From NCBI GenBank assembly GCA_944548615.1, contig OX155954.1:7284876-7348875 (forward strand): a stretch of 64,000 nt of DNA, given 5' to 3'. Positions within the stretch are counted from its first letter, which is position 1; each line of letters starts with the position of its first letter. The translations under genes were made by a program, and so were the position numbers. This DNA comes from Micropterix aruncella. Lineage: Eukaryota > Arthropoda > Insecta > Lepidoptera > Micropterigidae. Under the pieces are notes generated by a model. That model was not told the origin of the DNA and searched no databases. It worked only from the letters and a program-made list of their open reading frames with translations. Shown piece by piece: positions 33,279-44,879 of the stretch.

Positions 33279-33859
33279 AACATTTCAAGCTTCCAACGAG
33301 GGAACTCCTCAACGGTAAACAGCACAGACACAGAATTTTGTATACGCATTAAATTATGATAGCCCATTCTAAGTTTTACAATGGCATGGTTGCTGCACCT
33401 AGGGTTGTCTCCCGAAGAGGGGACTCCTCAACGGTCAACAGCATAGACACGAAATTTTGTATATGCATGAAATTATGATAGCTCGTTCTAAGTTTAACGA
33501 TAACATGGCTGCTGCACTTATAAAAAAAAAGTCGTTTTTTTTGTTGATAAAATATTGGATTATATTCTAAAAAGAAGCTAGAAAATGTATCTGTTTTCTA
33601 TTTATTTAAACCAAATGTTTACAAGTATGTATCCTCCCACATAAACAATATAAAATACTAAATGCCTGTTTTCCTGTAATAGAAATCACTGTCACTTTAC
33701 CATAAAAAGGCTCGAACACCTACATTTCATCCTCCTTGCGGCAGGACTTAACCAACAAATATTTTTTTTATTTTATTTTTCCCTTGGTCTATATACCGCA
33801 GCTCATATTTTAGGCATAGGGAGGTTTTGAAATTCTGAAGAAAGAAAAAACGATGCAAC

Positions 33860-33906
33860 CTATTGTGCGTGTGTGTGTTTGTTCGTGCGTGTGTGCGTGC
33901 GTGCGA
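33860..33906. repeat. GTGC/GTGT microsatellite
   Basis: Imperfect GTGT, GTTC and GTGC units (GTGTGCGTGCGTGCG), inside the 2.2-kb composite element. Confidence 0.85.
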
Positions 33907-34717
33907 ACGAAACGATGACTTGACAAAAATCAATGATACTATGCCAGGTCAAAACCCATTCTTAAAGTTATAAAATGTACGAATAACATATAAAATGCTC
34001 AACTACGTAACACTATGAGTATTACAAGTTTTGCAAGTTCATGCAGGAGGAAAATTGAGGTTACCTTGACACACAAAATTTTTATGCCGATCATACTGCA
34101 TCTTCTTCCTTGTATTACCCGCTTCTTAGAACCGGTGTTGAGTGCCGCAACAGTAGATGACATGCTTTTTACAATTTACATCAAACCGATTTGCGCAGTT
34201 ACTCACTTTACCGAAGCTATGCTTAAGTGAAAATTTTCATTATGTAAATTATAGGGATACCACAACAAAAACAAGAAAAGGTGATAAAAATATGCATTTA
34301 AACCGTTTTGAAAGAAATCATTTTTACGGGCTATGATTTAGTATGAGATTTAGATCATTGTGAAAGAAATTAGTTTTAATTCCAAATAATCAACCATTTT
34401 CAACTACAGATAGATCGGTTTGAAAGAAATTGGTGATTTCTACCTCGTTTTTCTATGATTTCTTGGTAGTTTTGGTAGTAAATAGTTTTACCAATCGATA
34501 GAACGACTCAAGGCGTACCGATTTAAAAAAAAAGCATGTTTGGATCCAAAACCGATTTAGATCGTTTTGTTCGCCGACTCCTCAATTGTGTGTTTAAAAT
34601 TAGCCCAGGATCTTACGGAGCTAAAGAACCAGCTAAAGTCAATTTATATACTAAAATGTAATAGTATTTAGGTTTTGTATAATTATCTAAGCGGAAACAC
34701 TAAAAACAAGTTTGGGC

Positions 34718-35070
34718 ATTATTATTATTATTATTTATTCCGTAGCCGGCGATTGGGGAGGGGGTCGCCCTCGCAGCCAATACGCTGCTGTCGGTGCTGC
34801 TGGAAATCGTACTCCATTCATGATTCGCTTCCATTCTTGACGATTTTTGGTGACGTCTTGAGCATCGATAGCCGATAATCGTTGATTCTTTAAGTAGTCG
34901 TTGATGTTCTTTAGCCAGGTTTTCTTCGGTGCCGAACGCTGTTTTCTCTATTCTGTCTGACGGTCTCGCCAAAGACTAGGACGTGCCAAGCGATTATCGT
35001 TTATTCGGCAAACATGGCCGAACCATCGTAGTCGACGTTTTTGTATTTAAGACTGGGTATGAAACAAAGC
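34718..35070 (-). pseudogene. LINE C-terminal remnant with AAT tail
   Basis: On the minus strand the sequence reads, with frame changes, RWFGHVCRINDNRLARPSLW, then KKTWLKNINDYLKNQRL and DAQDVTKNRQEWKR. This is the order seen at the C-terminus of many LINE ORF2 proteins, with a W-GH-R block followed by a basic W-D-L block and a final helix. It closes with ATA/AAT repeats at 34718-34736, the likely tail. The catalytic domains are missing. The tail abuts the right end of the 2.2-kb composite. Confidence 0.72.
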
Positions 35071-35195
35071 AGTGAAATTTACAGAAGTCAATGGAAAACC
35101 CCCACACATGGGACAAATGGTGTGGGGGGTAAACTGTAAAGTTAGTCTGAAAACTCAAAGAGCGCTAGTATATATATACGGTCTTCTTACAAAAA

Positions 35196-35400
35196 CTAGC
35201 TAAACCCGAGCACGCTTCGCTGTGGCTCAGTCGGATATGAAATGAATGGGAAACGCACCAATTTCAAAGATTTCACTGGTGCAGGAAGACTTTTGTCGCG
35301 TGTATTCGAATGCGACGTTGTGACAAAGTTTCATTTTGCTATAAAAACACGCTCTTATTCAAATTCAACTTTGTATCAAAATTTCAAGTCCATGGCCTGA
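35196..35400 (-). mobile_element. Helitron 3' end fragment, copy 3
   Basis: CTAG at 35196-35199, preceded on the minus strand by a GC-rich stretch that includes AGCGAAGCGTGC, as in the other two Helitrons. The 5' end TCTATACT is absent; the copy fades into the neighbouring LINE tail. Confidence 0.6.
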
Positions 35401-35403
35401 CTA

Positions 35404-35590
35404 ATTTTAGAATAGAATAACTTTATTGTGCTATAAAAGCATTACTTCATGAATGTTACACTAGTTTTATTAAAAAAGGACAATTTATGCACAGTTGGTG
35501 GACTTACCGCTATAGCGATATCTTACAGTCAACAATTATACACATACAAATGCAGGCCGAATTTTTATATATAAAGAAAAAGATACGCAG
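35404..35590 (-). mobile_element. LINE 3' end, CR1/Zenon-like, copy 1
   Basis: Read on the minus strand it ends GCACAATAAAGTTATTCTATTC, with an ATTCT-type tail, preceded by GGTAAGTCCACCAACTGTGC. The AATAAAG word just before the tail is shared with 44.6 kb. Only 3' UTR remains. Confidence 0.6.
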
Positions 35591-35599
35591 TCGTGGTGG

Positions 35600-37190
35600 C
35601 CCAGGGCCATCGTTTCCATAGCGATAGTTACCCGCTTTGTGAACTCATTTGAGACAAAAAAAAGATGATGCTGATAACGTCCGCAACCCAACCATGCGCC
35701 AGCCACCTCTTAATGACTAAAAGGGGGAAAATGTCCGTTTTGTGTAACTTTTTTACTGCGAATCGAAATTAGTACCGCTCCTCAAAAGTGGCTGGCCCCC
35801 GCCGGTAATTTGCATTTATTCAGTAGCTCCGAGCAAAAATTAGACGAAACATAATGAGCGATTGAAAGGAAGAATCAGCGAATAGGGGTAATTAAGAAAG
35901 TGTATAACGAGAAAGGTTGTTTAAGACAGCGAGTTGGAAGTTTCAGTTTATATCATTTAATTTTATGAAGCAACTGGGCAACACATTAGACTGTTGGCTA
36001 TTTGTAAGAGCAAAGTATAAGATGTTTAACGATGCTTACTGAGAAATTCCTTAAATTTTCTTGCAAGCTTTTAGCAATTGGCACTTTAAGAGAGCAAAGC
36101 TATTTTTAATAATGGCACCGATGAATAATTTTGATTCCTAGTTAAAGCCCATTCCATTAGCAAAGAGCAGATCCGGAAGACCAGGGTTCTACTTCGAATT
36201 TGAACCAGACAAACATCGCACCGACTAGCTATTCCATTCCGAGTTCCGAGGAACCAGCTACTTCTTTGCATTTACCACTTCATTGAACAGACGAGTCATT
36301 GTATTCCGAATCGGCTATACCACTCTACCGCACCGGCACATCATTCCATTCCGAGAACCCGGAGTTGTAAGAATATTATATTTATTTTAAGGGTACCACG
36401 ACTTGCATAAATTTGGGAACCCCTACATGAAAACAAATAACAAAATTTTCGATAAATACCAGACGAATAATAGAGAAACAAATAAATTATATATTACAAT
36501 GCAAATTATTTCATTAATTTTCTATATTTGTACGCATAATTTATGTAATTTCATAATATTTCATAGACTCTTCAACAGATTGTTTTTTTTCTATTGTAAT
36601 ATATTTTTAATATACTTAAATTATTACAATGACTATTATTAAGCGTACCTTAGTACCTAGATATGGGTGAAGCCTATTTAGGTTGGCTTAGCAACTATGT
36701 TTATGCACGATTATTAATTTCAAATGAAAAAAAAAATCATAATACTATATTGCCTGTATTTTTTAGATTACACTAAAATGCTTACATCGTTTTGAGAGTA
36801 AAAATTTAATTAAAATAAAACATGGGCTCCTTGGAAGTGATAGAGCTAAAATAAAATAATGTTTTCAATTTTACGTCAAATCTAACATACCAAAAGATTT
36901 TCGAAAACTACAATAAGCTAAATTAAAAAATATTTTTTTACATACCTGCCATGTTGCGGAGCGGTCAAATCGCCGACTTTACTTCACCATACTATTTACA
37001 CACGAAAAAGTACGTTTACACTCGTAGTTATATATTTAAATCATGATTACACGCTGTCTTCGATTACTATTGTTTAAATAATCTGCAAGCACTTCGTAAT
37101 TCCCGCTTTACACACTTGAAAATTCACTCACTGGGAAATAAAGTTTAAATTGGATTTTAAATACGATGCAATATCGGATAATCAACATAC
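35600..37190. other. No gene seen
   Basis: Spacer. The block 35590-35860 is more balanced in composition and has no repeat partner here, so it may be single-copy. 36200-36370 contains several CCATTCCGAG-like words that hint at a degenerate short repeat. Confidence 0.4.
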
Positions 37191-37194
37191 TATG

Positions 37195-37380
37195 AAATCG
37201 AAGACTATCGCGGTTGTTTGATATTATAAATAGAATAAAACGAATTTTGGAGTTTGTAGCACCAGACGTTTCGGCGACGGCGACGAAAGTACTGTAGTCC
37301 TTTACTTTAGTCTACCCTGGGCAACGGCGGATGCAACGTCGCTGGAACGTCGGAAGCTACAAACTTCACGCCGTTAATTC
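37195..37380. mobile_element. Family D fold-back repeat, copy 1
   Basis: Arms AGTTTGTAGCACCAGACGTT (37251 on) and its complement ending at 37365 (GGAAGCTACAAACT) pair with a few mismatches. To the left is GAAGACTATCGCGGTTGTTT, also found left of the 62.1-kb copy. It is a dispersed non-coding element. Confidence 0.85.
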
Positions 37381-37399
37381 CTTTTATCGTATTAAAAAA

Positions 37400-38235
37400 A
37401 ACAACTTATTATTAACGAAGATTACCACCCCAAACATGCCTAATCAAAAAATGTTGATTTAACAAACATTTTAAATATAAATGTTAAATAAATAATAAGA
37501 TAACTAAAATGACTGCAATTTCTGATTGTGTTCTAATAACTATAACAATAATAACAATTTGTAATAACACTGTTAATTTATAGGTCAAAAAGTTAATGAG
37601 CACTCTAAAGGTTGTAAACCTTCTAATTTTTATTACCTTTTAGTAAAATTGAGCAAAAACTTTCGGAAAAAATTAAGAACTCAAGTTGTCTATCTCTATA
37701 GTAATTATTATGAGTAAAGTAAAGCCTTATTGAGCATTTTTACCGAATTACGTCCGTAGGGATCTCGATACATAGAACGATGGGCAGTATGAACGATTAT
37801 CTACACCATACCTTTGGATCTTGGAGACTTATCCATATATAATTTATTGCAGAATAATTTTTAAGAATTATAATATTACCCTCGCGGTAAGTAATAATTG
37901 CCTGTCACTGAGCCATAAAGCCGTGATGTAACAAAGTCATACTAGTAAAAATCATAAGAAGAGAGATTTTTAGTTAGATGAGCACGTTAGCTTCGTTGCC
38001 CCAATGCGAGTAGCTGCATGTAATTGATTTATTTCTGATTTACTTTCATGGCCTATTTCTTAACCAAATTGAATTGATCATTATACATTGGATACATCAT
38101 CTTCTTTGAAAAGTGCTAAATTCTAAAGTTAAAAAACACTCAAGATTGCTTGAATAAGCTTGTTTCAAAAATGATTTAACAAGAGGGCGTGAGAAAGGGA
38201 TTAAACCTTATGCTAGTGATTTATACCTGCTTACC
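37400..38235. other. No gene seen
   Basis: AT-rich spacer before the RLE-type LINE. Confidence 0.4.
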
Positions 38236-38252
38236 AATTATTTTTTGTTTAT

Positions 38253-39152
38253 TTGGAATATCTTTTAAAAGAGTGGGGCTACCGTTTTAAAACAGACGGC
38301 CAATACACCTCGTCGTGCCTCGCTTTTGCCGACGACCTAACTTTCATTACCAGATGCCCCAAGCAGCTTTCCCTGCTATTACAGAAAGTGGAGCTTTTCT
38401 GCGACTGGTCAGGCTGTATAAAAGTAAAGACCTCCAAATGTTTTTGCCTTGGACTCGCCCGCATGGGCACAAAATTTACATCCTATGACCCCAAATTGGT
38501 CTATAAGGGCTCTAATATCTCCCTTATAGATCCAAACAATCATTTCAAATTCCTCGGCAGAAAAATCACCCATCAGGGAAAAGACGTCTCGGGCGATCAT
38601 GTTATAGAGCATTTCAAAAAATGCTTGGCGAAAATAGATGCCTTGCTAATTTCTGGCCCTCGTAAGGCCTGGATATATGACAATTATCTAACGTCACATT
38701 TGTCATGGCCCTTTCTTATTTACGATTTTACCAAAACCCAACTGTCCCGTCTAGATGCGCTGGTGACAGCTAGTTTAAAATCCTGGCTGTCCTTAGCCAA
38801 ACCAGCTGACCCCTCGACTCTCTTCAGGTCCAAACAAAATTTTGGGCTAGCGCTTAAACTGCCCTCTCTGCTCTACGCCAACTCTAGAATAACCAAAAAT
38901 TCGATTCTGTGCAATTCCAAAGATCCGGCAATATCGAAGCACGTAATAAGTGGCCGTAGTGATTCAAATGATCTACAAGCCCGCGTAGACTTCCACAAAA
39001 AGTTCCTTACTGGAATCAGCCAGAATGGCACTGGTCTGGGGTATGGCAGTACAACCACGAGCGACGTGGACTTGAAGAAGTCACTTTTGCGGGGAGATTA
39101 CGACAGCAAGAGTATGGCTCATGCTATTGGCCTTCAATGCCAGAATGATTGA
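38253..39152 (+). pseudogene. RT C-terminal half of the RLE-type LINE
   Basis: The 299-codon frame starts without an ATG (TTG at 38253; the homology starts there through truncation). It contains CLAFADDLTFITR, with the catalytic Asp pair at about residues 27-28, then LFCDWSGCIKVKTSKC and FKFLGRKI at about 98-105, the post-palm motif. Beyond this is a thumb-like helical region. The frame meets TGA at 39150-39152 after GLQCQND but continues without shift for about 45 codons (IPPPMHWKVMLYDWTPEML ... SNLARWSF), so this TGA is an internal break. The fingers and the first catalytic Asp are missing. Confidence 0.88.
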
Positions 39153-39286
39153 ACAACAATTGGGGACTTTTGCATTCCGCCTCCAATGCACTGGAAGGTA
39201 ATGCTCTATGACTGGACGCCAGAGATGCTGAAATTTTATTTGAATGCCTTTCAGCATACACTTCCAGACCCCAGTAACCTCGCTCG

Positions 39287-39760
39287 TTGGAGCTTTTAAC
39301 TACAAAACATTTAACTACAAAACCTTTCTCAATAATCGAGAAAGCTACAGATTGGATTCTGGAGGTTGATTCGGTCTCTAAGCAGTATAAATTCCCTGAA
39401 AGTCTCGGATGCACAGCCCTCCGTCCAGATATAACTCTTTACTCTCTATCTAGGAAGGTGGCTCTTATCGTAGAATTTACTGTTCCATGGGAATCAAATA
39501 TCCCAAAAGACCACGAGTACAAATTAAATAAATACCATGATCTGGCAAATGCCGTAACCCGGAACGGCTTCACTGTTCACCTTCACGCGGTGGAAGTTGG
39601 CGCTCGTGGCCTGCCAGCTAAATCTCTATTTCACCTCTTTAAAGATCTTGGCCTTTCCAGAAAAATAATCAACTCTTTCTTAGAAAAAATATCTAAAACT
39701 GCGATTTGCGCATCTCAAATTCTATGGCTTCGAAGGGGGAGTGAATGGGTGGTAAGGTGA
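39287..39760 (+). pseudogene. Restriction-like endonuclease domain of the same LINE
   Basis: The frame opens at a TTG (39287), in a different frame from the RT part. It reads KATDWILEVDS, then RPDITLYSLSRKVALIVEFT with Pro-Asp at about 47-48 and Glu at about 63, followed by VPWE, and KY near 82-83. Such PD...E-X-T plus a downstream K-Y is the pattern of LINE-type restriction-like endonucleases, which nick the target before reverse transcription. Later come EVGARGLPAKSL and a helical end. It stops at TGA (39758-39760). The Cys-Cys-His-Cys zinc knuckle expected between RT and endonuclease is not present. The domain itself is uninterrupted for about 150 codons. Confidence 0.85.
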
Positions 39761-39929
39761 ACGCTCACATGTGGCAAGACAGCTGTCCTAAACCTACCAC
39801 AGCCGGTTCGTAAGTCCGGAATCCACTGCTCACCCCCCAGAAGTGTAAAAAAAAATAGTATTATGATGGGCCCGACTCCGGTCGGTGAATTCCATGGCAG
39901 CTCCGTTTGTATTTATTATTATTTGGATA

Positions 39930-42900
39930 CTAGGCAACTATTATTAAAACCAAACTATCATTTACTTAGTTTAATCGGAAAAATATTTGTCTCAAATTAC
40001 AAAATATTATAGCACTCAGAATTAATACTACTTTTGATCAGCGCTCACATTAATTTTGCCTGGTGAGATGAAATCGGCGAAAAAAAGGACCCACATTAAA
40101 AGGCTGCTTGTTAGCAGCCTGTAAAAGAGGGACGACAAGGATATTGGACATCTAATCTGAACATAGTCACCTTAAGATATATTTTGTTTTATTTTCATCA
40201 CTCTTTATTTTAGCTATATGTAAAATGCAGGATTTATATCTTTATTTTAATCTGATTTGACTATTTAATATAAATAAATATTTTATTCTGATTTGATTTT
40301 ATTTTGTGACATTTTAATTTTCCAGGTATTTAGTTATTTTAAATATAATTTTGCATTGTCATTCTTCTGCTTGTAAATGATTAATTGATTATTTAAAAAA
40401 ATTAATATAATAATAGTAAATTCGTCAACGAGATATTAATATTTATTTTTTTCAATAGAATAATAGTAAATTTATTGATGAAATATGCCATTTATTCATT
40501 ATTGAGCAAGCACATACAAAATTAAATGTTTATCTTAGAACAGGTCCCGGCCTAGTCAAGTTAATTTTCTGGTATTGACTCAATGTTAACAATATTTTGT
40601 GTGCATATAACCTGTTCTTTTCTGTGTATTATTTTATGTGCATATAAGATCTGAAGTTAATATTATATATTTCTGCATATAATGTATTTGCATATAAGTT
40701 CACATAATAAATGTGCGTTACAACAATAAATAAATAGGTAAATAGATTTACGAGGATGCGAAGCCTTAGCGAAGATGCGAAATTATTCACGCAATAATTT
40801 TATTCACATGCCCATCGCTTTTCTTCGTCCGAAATCCTGGGCGTAAATCTAGATTACGCAACGGAACGGGCTGCGAGCCTGAAGCCGTTTCGTTTCGCTT
40901 CGCGTAGCAAACCCAAGCTTAGCTGCGGATGTGTAAATTTAGGGCCAGCTTTAGTTATAAAACCCTGGGCAGGGGCGGGGGGAGAAGGGAAGTAGGGCTC
41001 GAATATTCTTCCGCCAATGTATGTGTTTGCGGGAGTATAATATATAGATATTGATTCAAGTCTTTACATGCCTATGAATATGTTAACATTTGGCAGTTGT
41101 TTTAAATGCGAGTGTAATATATTTTTCTTTAAATTGTAACATGTTAACGATCATATTATACAATATTTTTTTTACTCCATTACCTCAATATGCTTTTCTC
41201 ACCCTAAAAGTATAAAATATACATATATTTATATTTTATTTTATTTAGAGTAGGTATTACAAAATTTAACTAGTACATTTTACCGTCACACTGTATGTAA
41301 ATGAGGCAATAGCAGAAAACTGATTCTTATTGTGACTGAGACAAGGTTATGACCGAAAGTCGCCTAACTAGGCCTGAGCCTGTTCTAAGGCAGACTTGAG
41401 CAATTTTCTTTGTGCATTATGATTACTATTTATTAACAATGCATATATTTCTAGACACAATCAAATAAAACTAATTATTAAAATAGTCTACAAAAAATTA
41501 AATTAAAAATAGAAAATTCAAATCTTTTTAAAATAAAAATAAAATAAAATAAAACTAAATCTAATCCAAATAATAAATAAAACAAAATTAACATTAGAAT
41601 CATCAGAATTAATAAAAATGCAAATTGATTGTCACTTTTTAAAATATCAATTGCTTAATAGAAATGAAAAATTTTAGAATGATGTAATTTCGTATTTTTG
41701 TCAATTTATAAAAATGGAAAGTATCTCAATATGTAATGTTAAAATTATGTCAATTAAATTAAATTACCTTAAAACTAATTAAACTAGTGCTAAATAATAA
41801 TAATAATAATCATCAGAAATATAAATATATAAACTTAAATCAAACAAATAATCGTAAAATATAATTAAAATGGAATTGTAATCAAATACGTAATTAAATT
41901 AAATGAAATAAAATAAAATAAAATAATAAATAGGTACAAATTGTTGAAAAATTAAAATATCAAAAAAAAAACGTATGTTTAAATATTCTTATCGCAATTA
42001 TTAACTAAATAATTATCTTTAATTCATTCTGAATGTGTTGATTTTCCTCTTTTAAAAACCATGCTGTCAATAGTTTTTTAAAATGTTTCCCATTTTCTTC
42101 AGTTTTAATGTTTTCCGGAAGGGCATTATTATTAATACTATGTTTAGACCTCATCTATTTCAATAAATTTCTCGTTAAAAATTAAAAGCAAAATATTATT
42201 TTCTTCACTTCCTTTCCCCTTAATACTGCGTAGCTATTTATATAAATAATATATTATTTGTTTACTAGACTTTCTCTTCACATTGATGTCACATTATTAT
42301 ATAGGAAAATATTTTTTATCCTACCTCTTTTAAACTGCCGCCATCTTAAAACGGAATTAAAAAAATCATAGATATCCGTCGTTTTTGGTATCCTCATGAA
42401 ACATTTATACCAACGGATAATAGCTAATTTTGTACCCACTTACGAAGTTTATTATAACACTTTGCCAAATATACCACACGAAGGCTTATTATAAGTGTAA
42501 CATTTCTTTTTACCACACCTAAGCTAAAATACGTGGCTAAAAATAGTTATAGTGTTGAAATCGCAAAATATTTTATTTACAAATTAAACCTTTTTAGTAA
42601 AATACCTTATTTACTACGTTGTGTTTAAACCATACAATTGGTTATATTATTTATAAGGATAACATATACAGAAAATATTACAAACTATATACCTATATCA
42701 ATATTAACAGAAAAATAACTGCATAGTACCGAGTGGGTAATCTTATCCAGAAACTAAAGTGGTAAATAAGTTTATTGAATAAAAAGAAACAAACAATAAC
42801 TAAGATAGGGATATATAATCAGTGTGCGGTTGTAAGGTAAGATTCGGTGCCTGAGTCTTCGAAATTCCTTTGGTTTACTTTCTGATTGTCTAAACAAATA

Positions 42901-44600
42901 CTTTGTATGACAGTTGTAACCAGAGTGCAACAACAAGGGAACTACAGCAATTAATTGTGCTTTTTTAAATAAGTAATAATATTCAATAGTTGTATTGGAA
43001 TTATACTCATTCGATTTTCTGGAAAAAAAAATAGGTTTTTAATATAGATGACACCATATTTAATATGGATCCATTTTTAATATGGATAAATCCACATGGA
43101 TGAAAGAGACACAGCAAATAAGCAAGACAGAGATGTATACTCATTGTATGGATAGCAGGTAAGGTTTGGCATATTATGCTCACTAAAAGCAAATGCACAT
43201 TATGCATTCTTATATACTGTAAAGGTGGCTTGACAACTCCACCACGTCGTTGATGATTAGAAAATAAAACAATTGCTATGATTTTGGCTAAATGAGATAC
43301 AGATAAAAGCACACATACGATTTTTTTAATATTTCACGGTTATATATTAATTCAATTGTTCTCTCCATTTAGAGCTACTTTCAATGGGAGATTACCTACG
43401 TCGGGGCTTACGAGAACTAAGCGGAATAGGTCTGATTCCTTTGCTCGAAGGACCTTTACGTTAAGGTGGAGTATAGCCCTTTTAGATCATCCCTTTTCAG
43501 ATAAAGTGTTTGTGCAAAGTACTTATATATGTATATGTATAAACCTACATGTGTGGGAAGTTTCTATTCGCTCGTCCGTATGAAAAATGCGTGGGGGCCG
43601 GCTGAAGAGGACTGAAGAGGAGGCAGGCAATCCTAGCGCACACAAAGCAGATTTTGCATTAAGGAGCGCTGAAATACAGCGACCGCAGAACCACGCATGG
43701 GACTAATATGCCCCGGAGCTAAACACATTCTGCATTATTTACGCCACAAAGGTAAAGCCGTTTGCTGTATTTAAGAGTGAGCTTAAATTTGCGACTTGCC
43801 AGTGGATTACGCTGCGAGGCAGCAGGTACGGTAACCAGAGAACAATAATAATCCGAAAGATTTATGGCAGCGCTTTAAAAACTGAGATAAAATGAGCATA
43901 GTAGTTTAAATATGGCAATCCGACAACATGATATTATTGACCCACGTTTCAAATGGCGGGTTTCATAGTAACATTGCAGAAACGAAGATTCGGTAGGTAC
44001 ATCCTTGCGCAAATTAATGTAGAAAAGAAAAGTTTTCTTTGAGAATGTGTTTTATTCACACAAAAATAAAAATAAATTACAAAATGGGATGAATAAATAA
44101 GTTTAAACTTTTTTATTTGAAGACAACAGGGAAAAAAGGACGATTGCCATTTTTTTACAGGCCTCGGTATAAAGATGTAGAGGTTTGGAAATGAAATGAC
44201 ATTCTTCTTTTTGGCCCGGATATAATTTCAAAATTATTGAATACGTATAATTTATAAATTATATTTTTCCAGGTTATTGAGGCAACATAATCTATCAATA
44301 GCAAATAAATGTAACTATTGTTTAAAAATATACCGTTTTTTATTATCGTAAATTACAAACGAACTCTGAGGATTTTAAATAAATAAATAAAATATTTACG
44401 GCGACTTTTAAAATTTGTTTTTTTTTTCGTTTAGTACGTTTATAGTAGGTATGATTTCTGAGTTAAATAATAAAATTATACAATTTTGGAAAAATTGTAA
44501 CTTTGAATCATTTTGGATCACAGGGACATTTATGTACCATTTATGTATACAAAATCTATTGAATCAATTTTCACAAAATTTGACATTTATGTTATTTTAA
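39930..44600. other. Long AT-rich spacer, no gene seen
   Basis: About 4.7 kb, strongly AT-rich with many A-tracts and AAT/AAAT runs (for example 41797-41814 and 41905-41935). 40740-40990 is a more balanced block with GTAAATCTAGATT and TTTCGCTTCGCG words. 43350-43760 is another balanced block without repeat partners here. No conserved frame. Confidence 0.45.
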
Positions 44601-44611
44601 TCGCCCTTTAA

Positions 44612-44870
44612 CAGAATGAATGAAAATCTCTTTATTGCACAATAAAAATAAGGTACAATGGCGGACCAATTGCTACATTACAATATCTTCCAATCAACCA
44701 ACATGTGGGTGTGAAAAAAAGAGTCGGCAATAATTGAAGTACAATATGATATGATAATACATATGTTAATATATTATAATTATAAATAAATAAATTAACT
44801 GCCAAAATAAGGTAAGGAAAGGGGGTAGGGGGATAATGGAAAGGTAAGAATTTACGGTTCATATTTATTG
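44612..44870 (-). mobile_element. LINE 3' end, CR1/Zenon-like, copy 2
   Basis: The minus strand reads GGTCCGCCATTGTACC, then TTTATTGTGCAATAAAGAGA and a tail of ATTC units at 44612-44624. This 3' UTR form is common among lepidopteran CR1-group LINEs. No coding part is visible. Confidence 0.65.
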
Positions 44871-44879
44871 TGAAAGGAA

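Larger units (their letters stand above)
32649..33515 (+). repeat. 119-bp tandem units, interrupted
   Basis: Units begin AGCCCGTTCTAAG or a close variant at 32649, 32768, 32887, 33361 and 33480. Spacing is exactly 119 bp except where the insert lies. Each unit carries GGTCAACAGCACAGACA, AAATTTTGTATA and GCATT words. The third unit is broken at 32918 and resumes at 33290, with about 26 bp lost. Confidence 0.92.
32352..34578. mobile_element. 2.2-kb composite element with inverted ends and internal repeats
   Basis: Left end GGCGAACAAAACGATCTAAA (32361-32380) faces its exact inverse near 34555-34575. The bases outside also match partly (AAGGGGTT against GAGGAGTC), and AATT lies next to both ends. 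Copies of the end word, close to ATTTAGATCGTTTTGA, recur inside each end (near 32535-32605 and 34300-34430), like transposase-binding repeats under the termini of DNA transposons. The interior holds 119-bp tandem units, a 135-bp palindrome and a coding-like insert. No transposase is present. The superfamily is unknown; a 4-bp AATT duplication is possible. Confidence 0.7.
38245..39920 (+). mobile_element. LINE with C-terminal restriction-like endonuclease, 5'-truncated
   Basis: A non-LTR element of the old R2/R4/NeSL/Hero type, in which a PD-(D/E)XK endonuclease lies after the reverse transcriptase instead of an apurinic endonuclease before it. The copy starts just before the FADD active site, so most of the RT is gone. 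After the endonuclease come about 150 bp of 3' UTR, with a CCGAC-TCCG-GTCGG hairpin near 39872-39885. No tandem tail is obvious. The clade is inferred from the motifs only. Confidence 0.85.

Noticed and set aside
32649..33515. CRISPR array
   Set aside because: The units are whole 119-bp tandem repeats without unique spacers, in eukaryotic DNA.
38279..39058. Minus-strand frames under the RLE-type LINE
   Set aside because: Shadows of the plus-strand reverse transcriptase, which has the FADD and FLG motifs.
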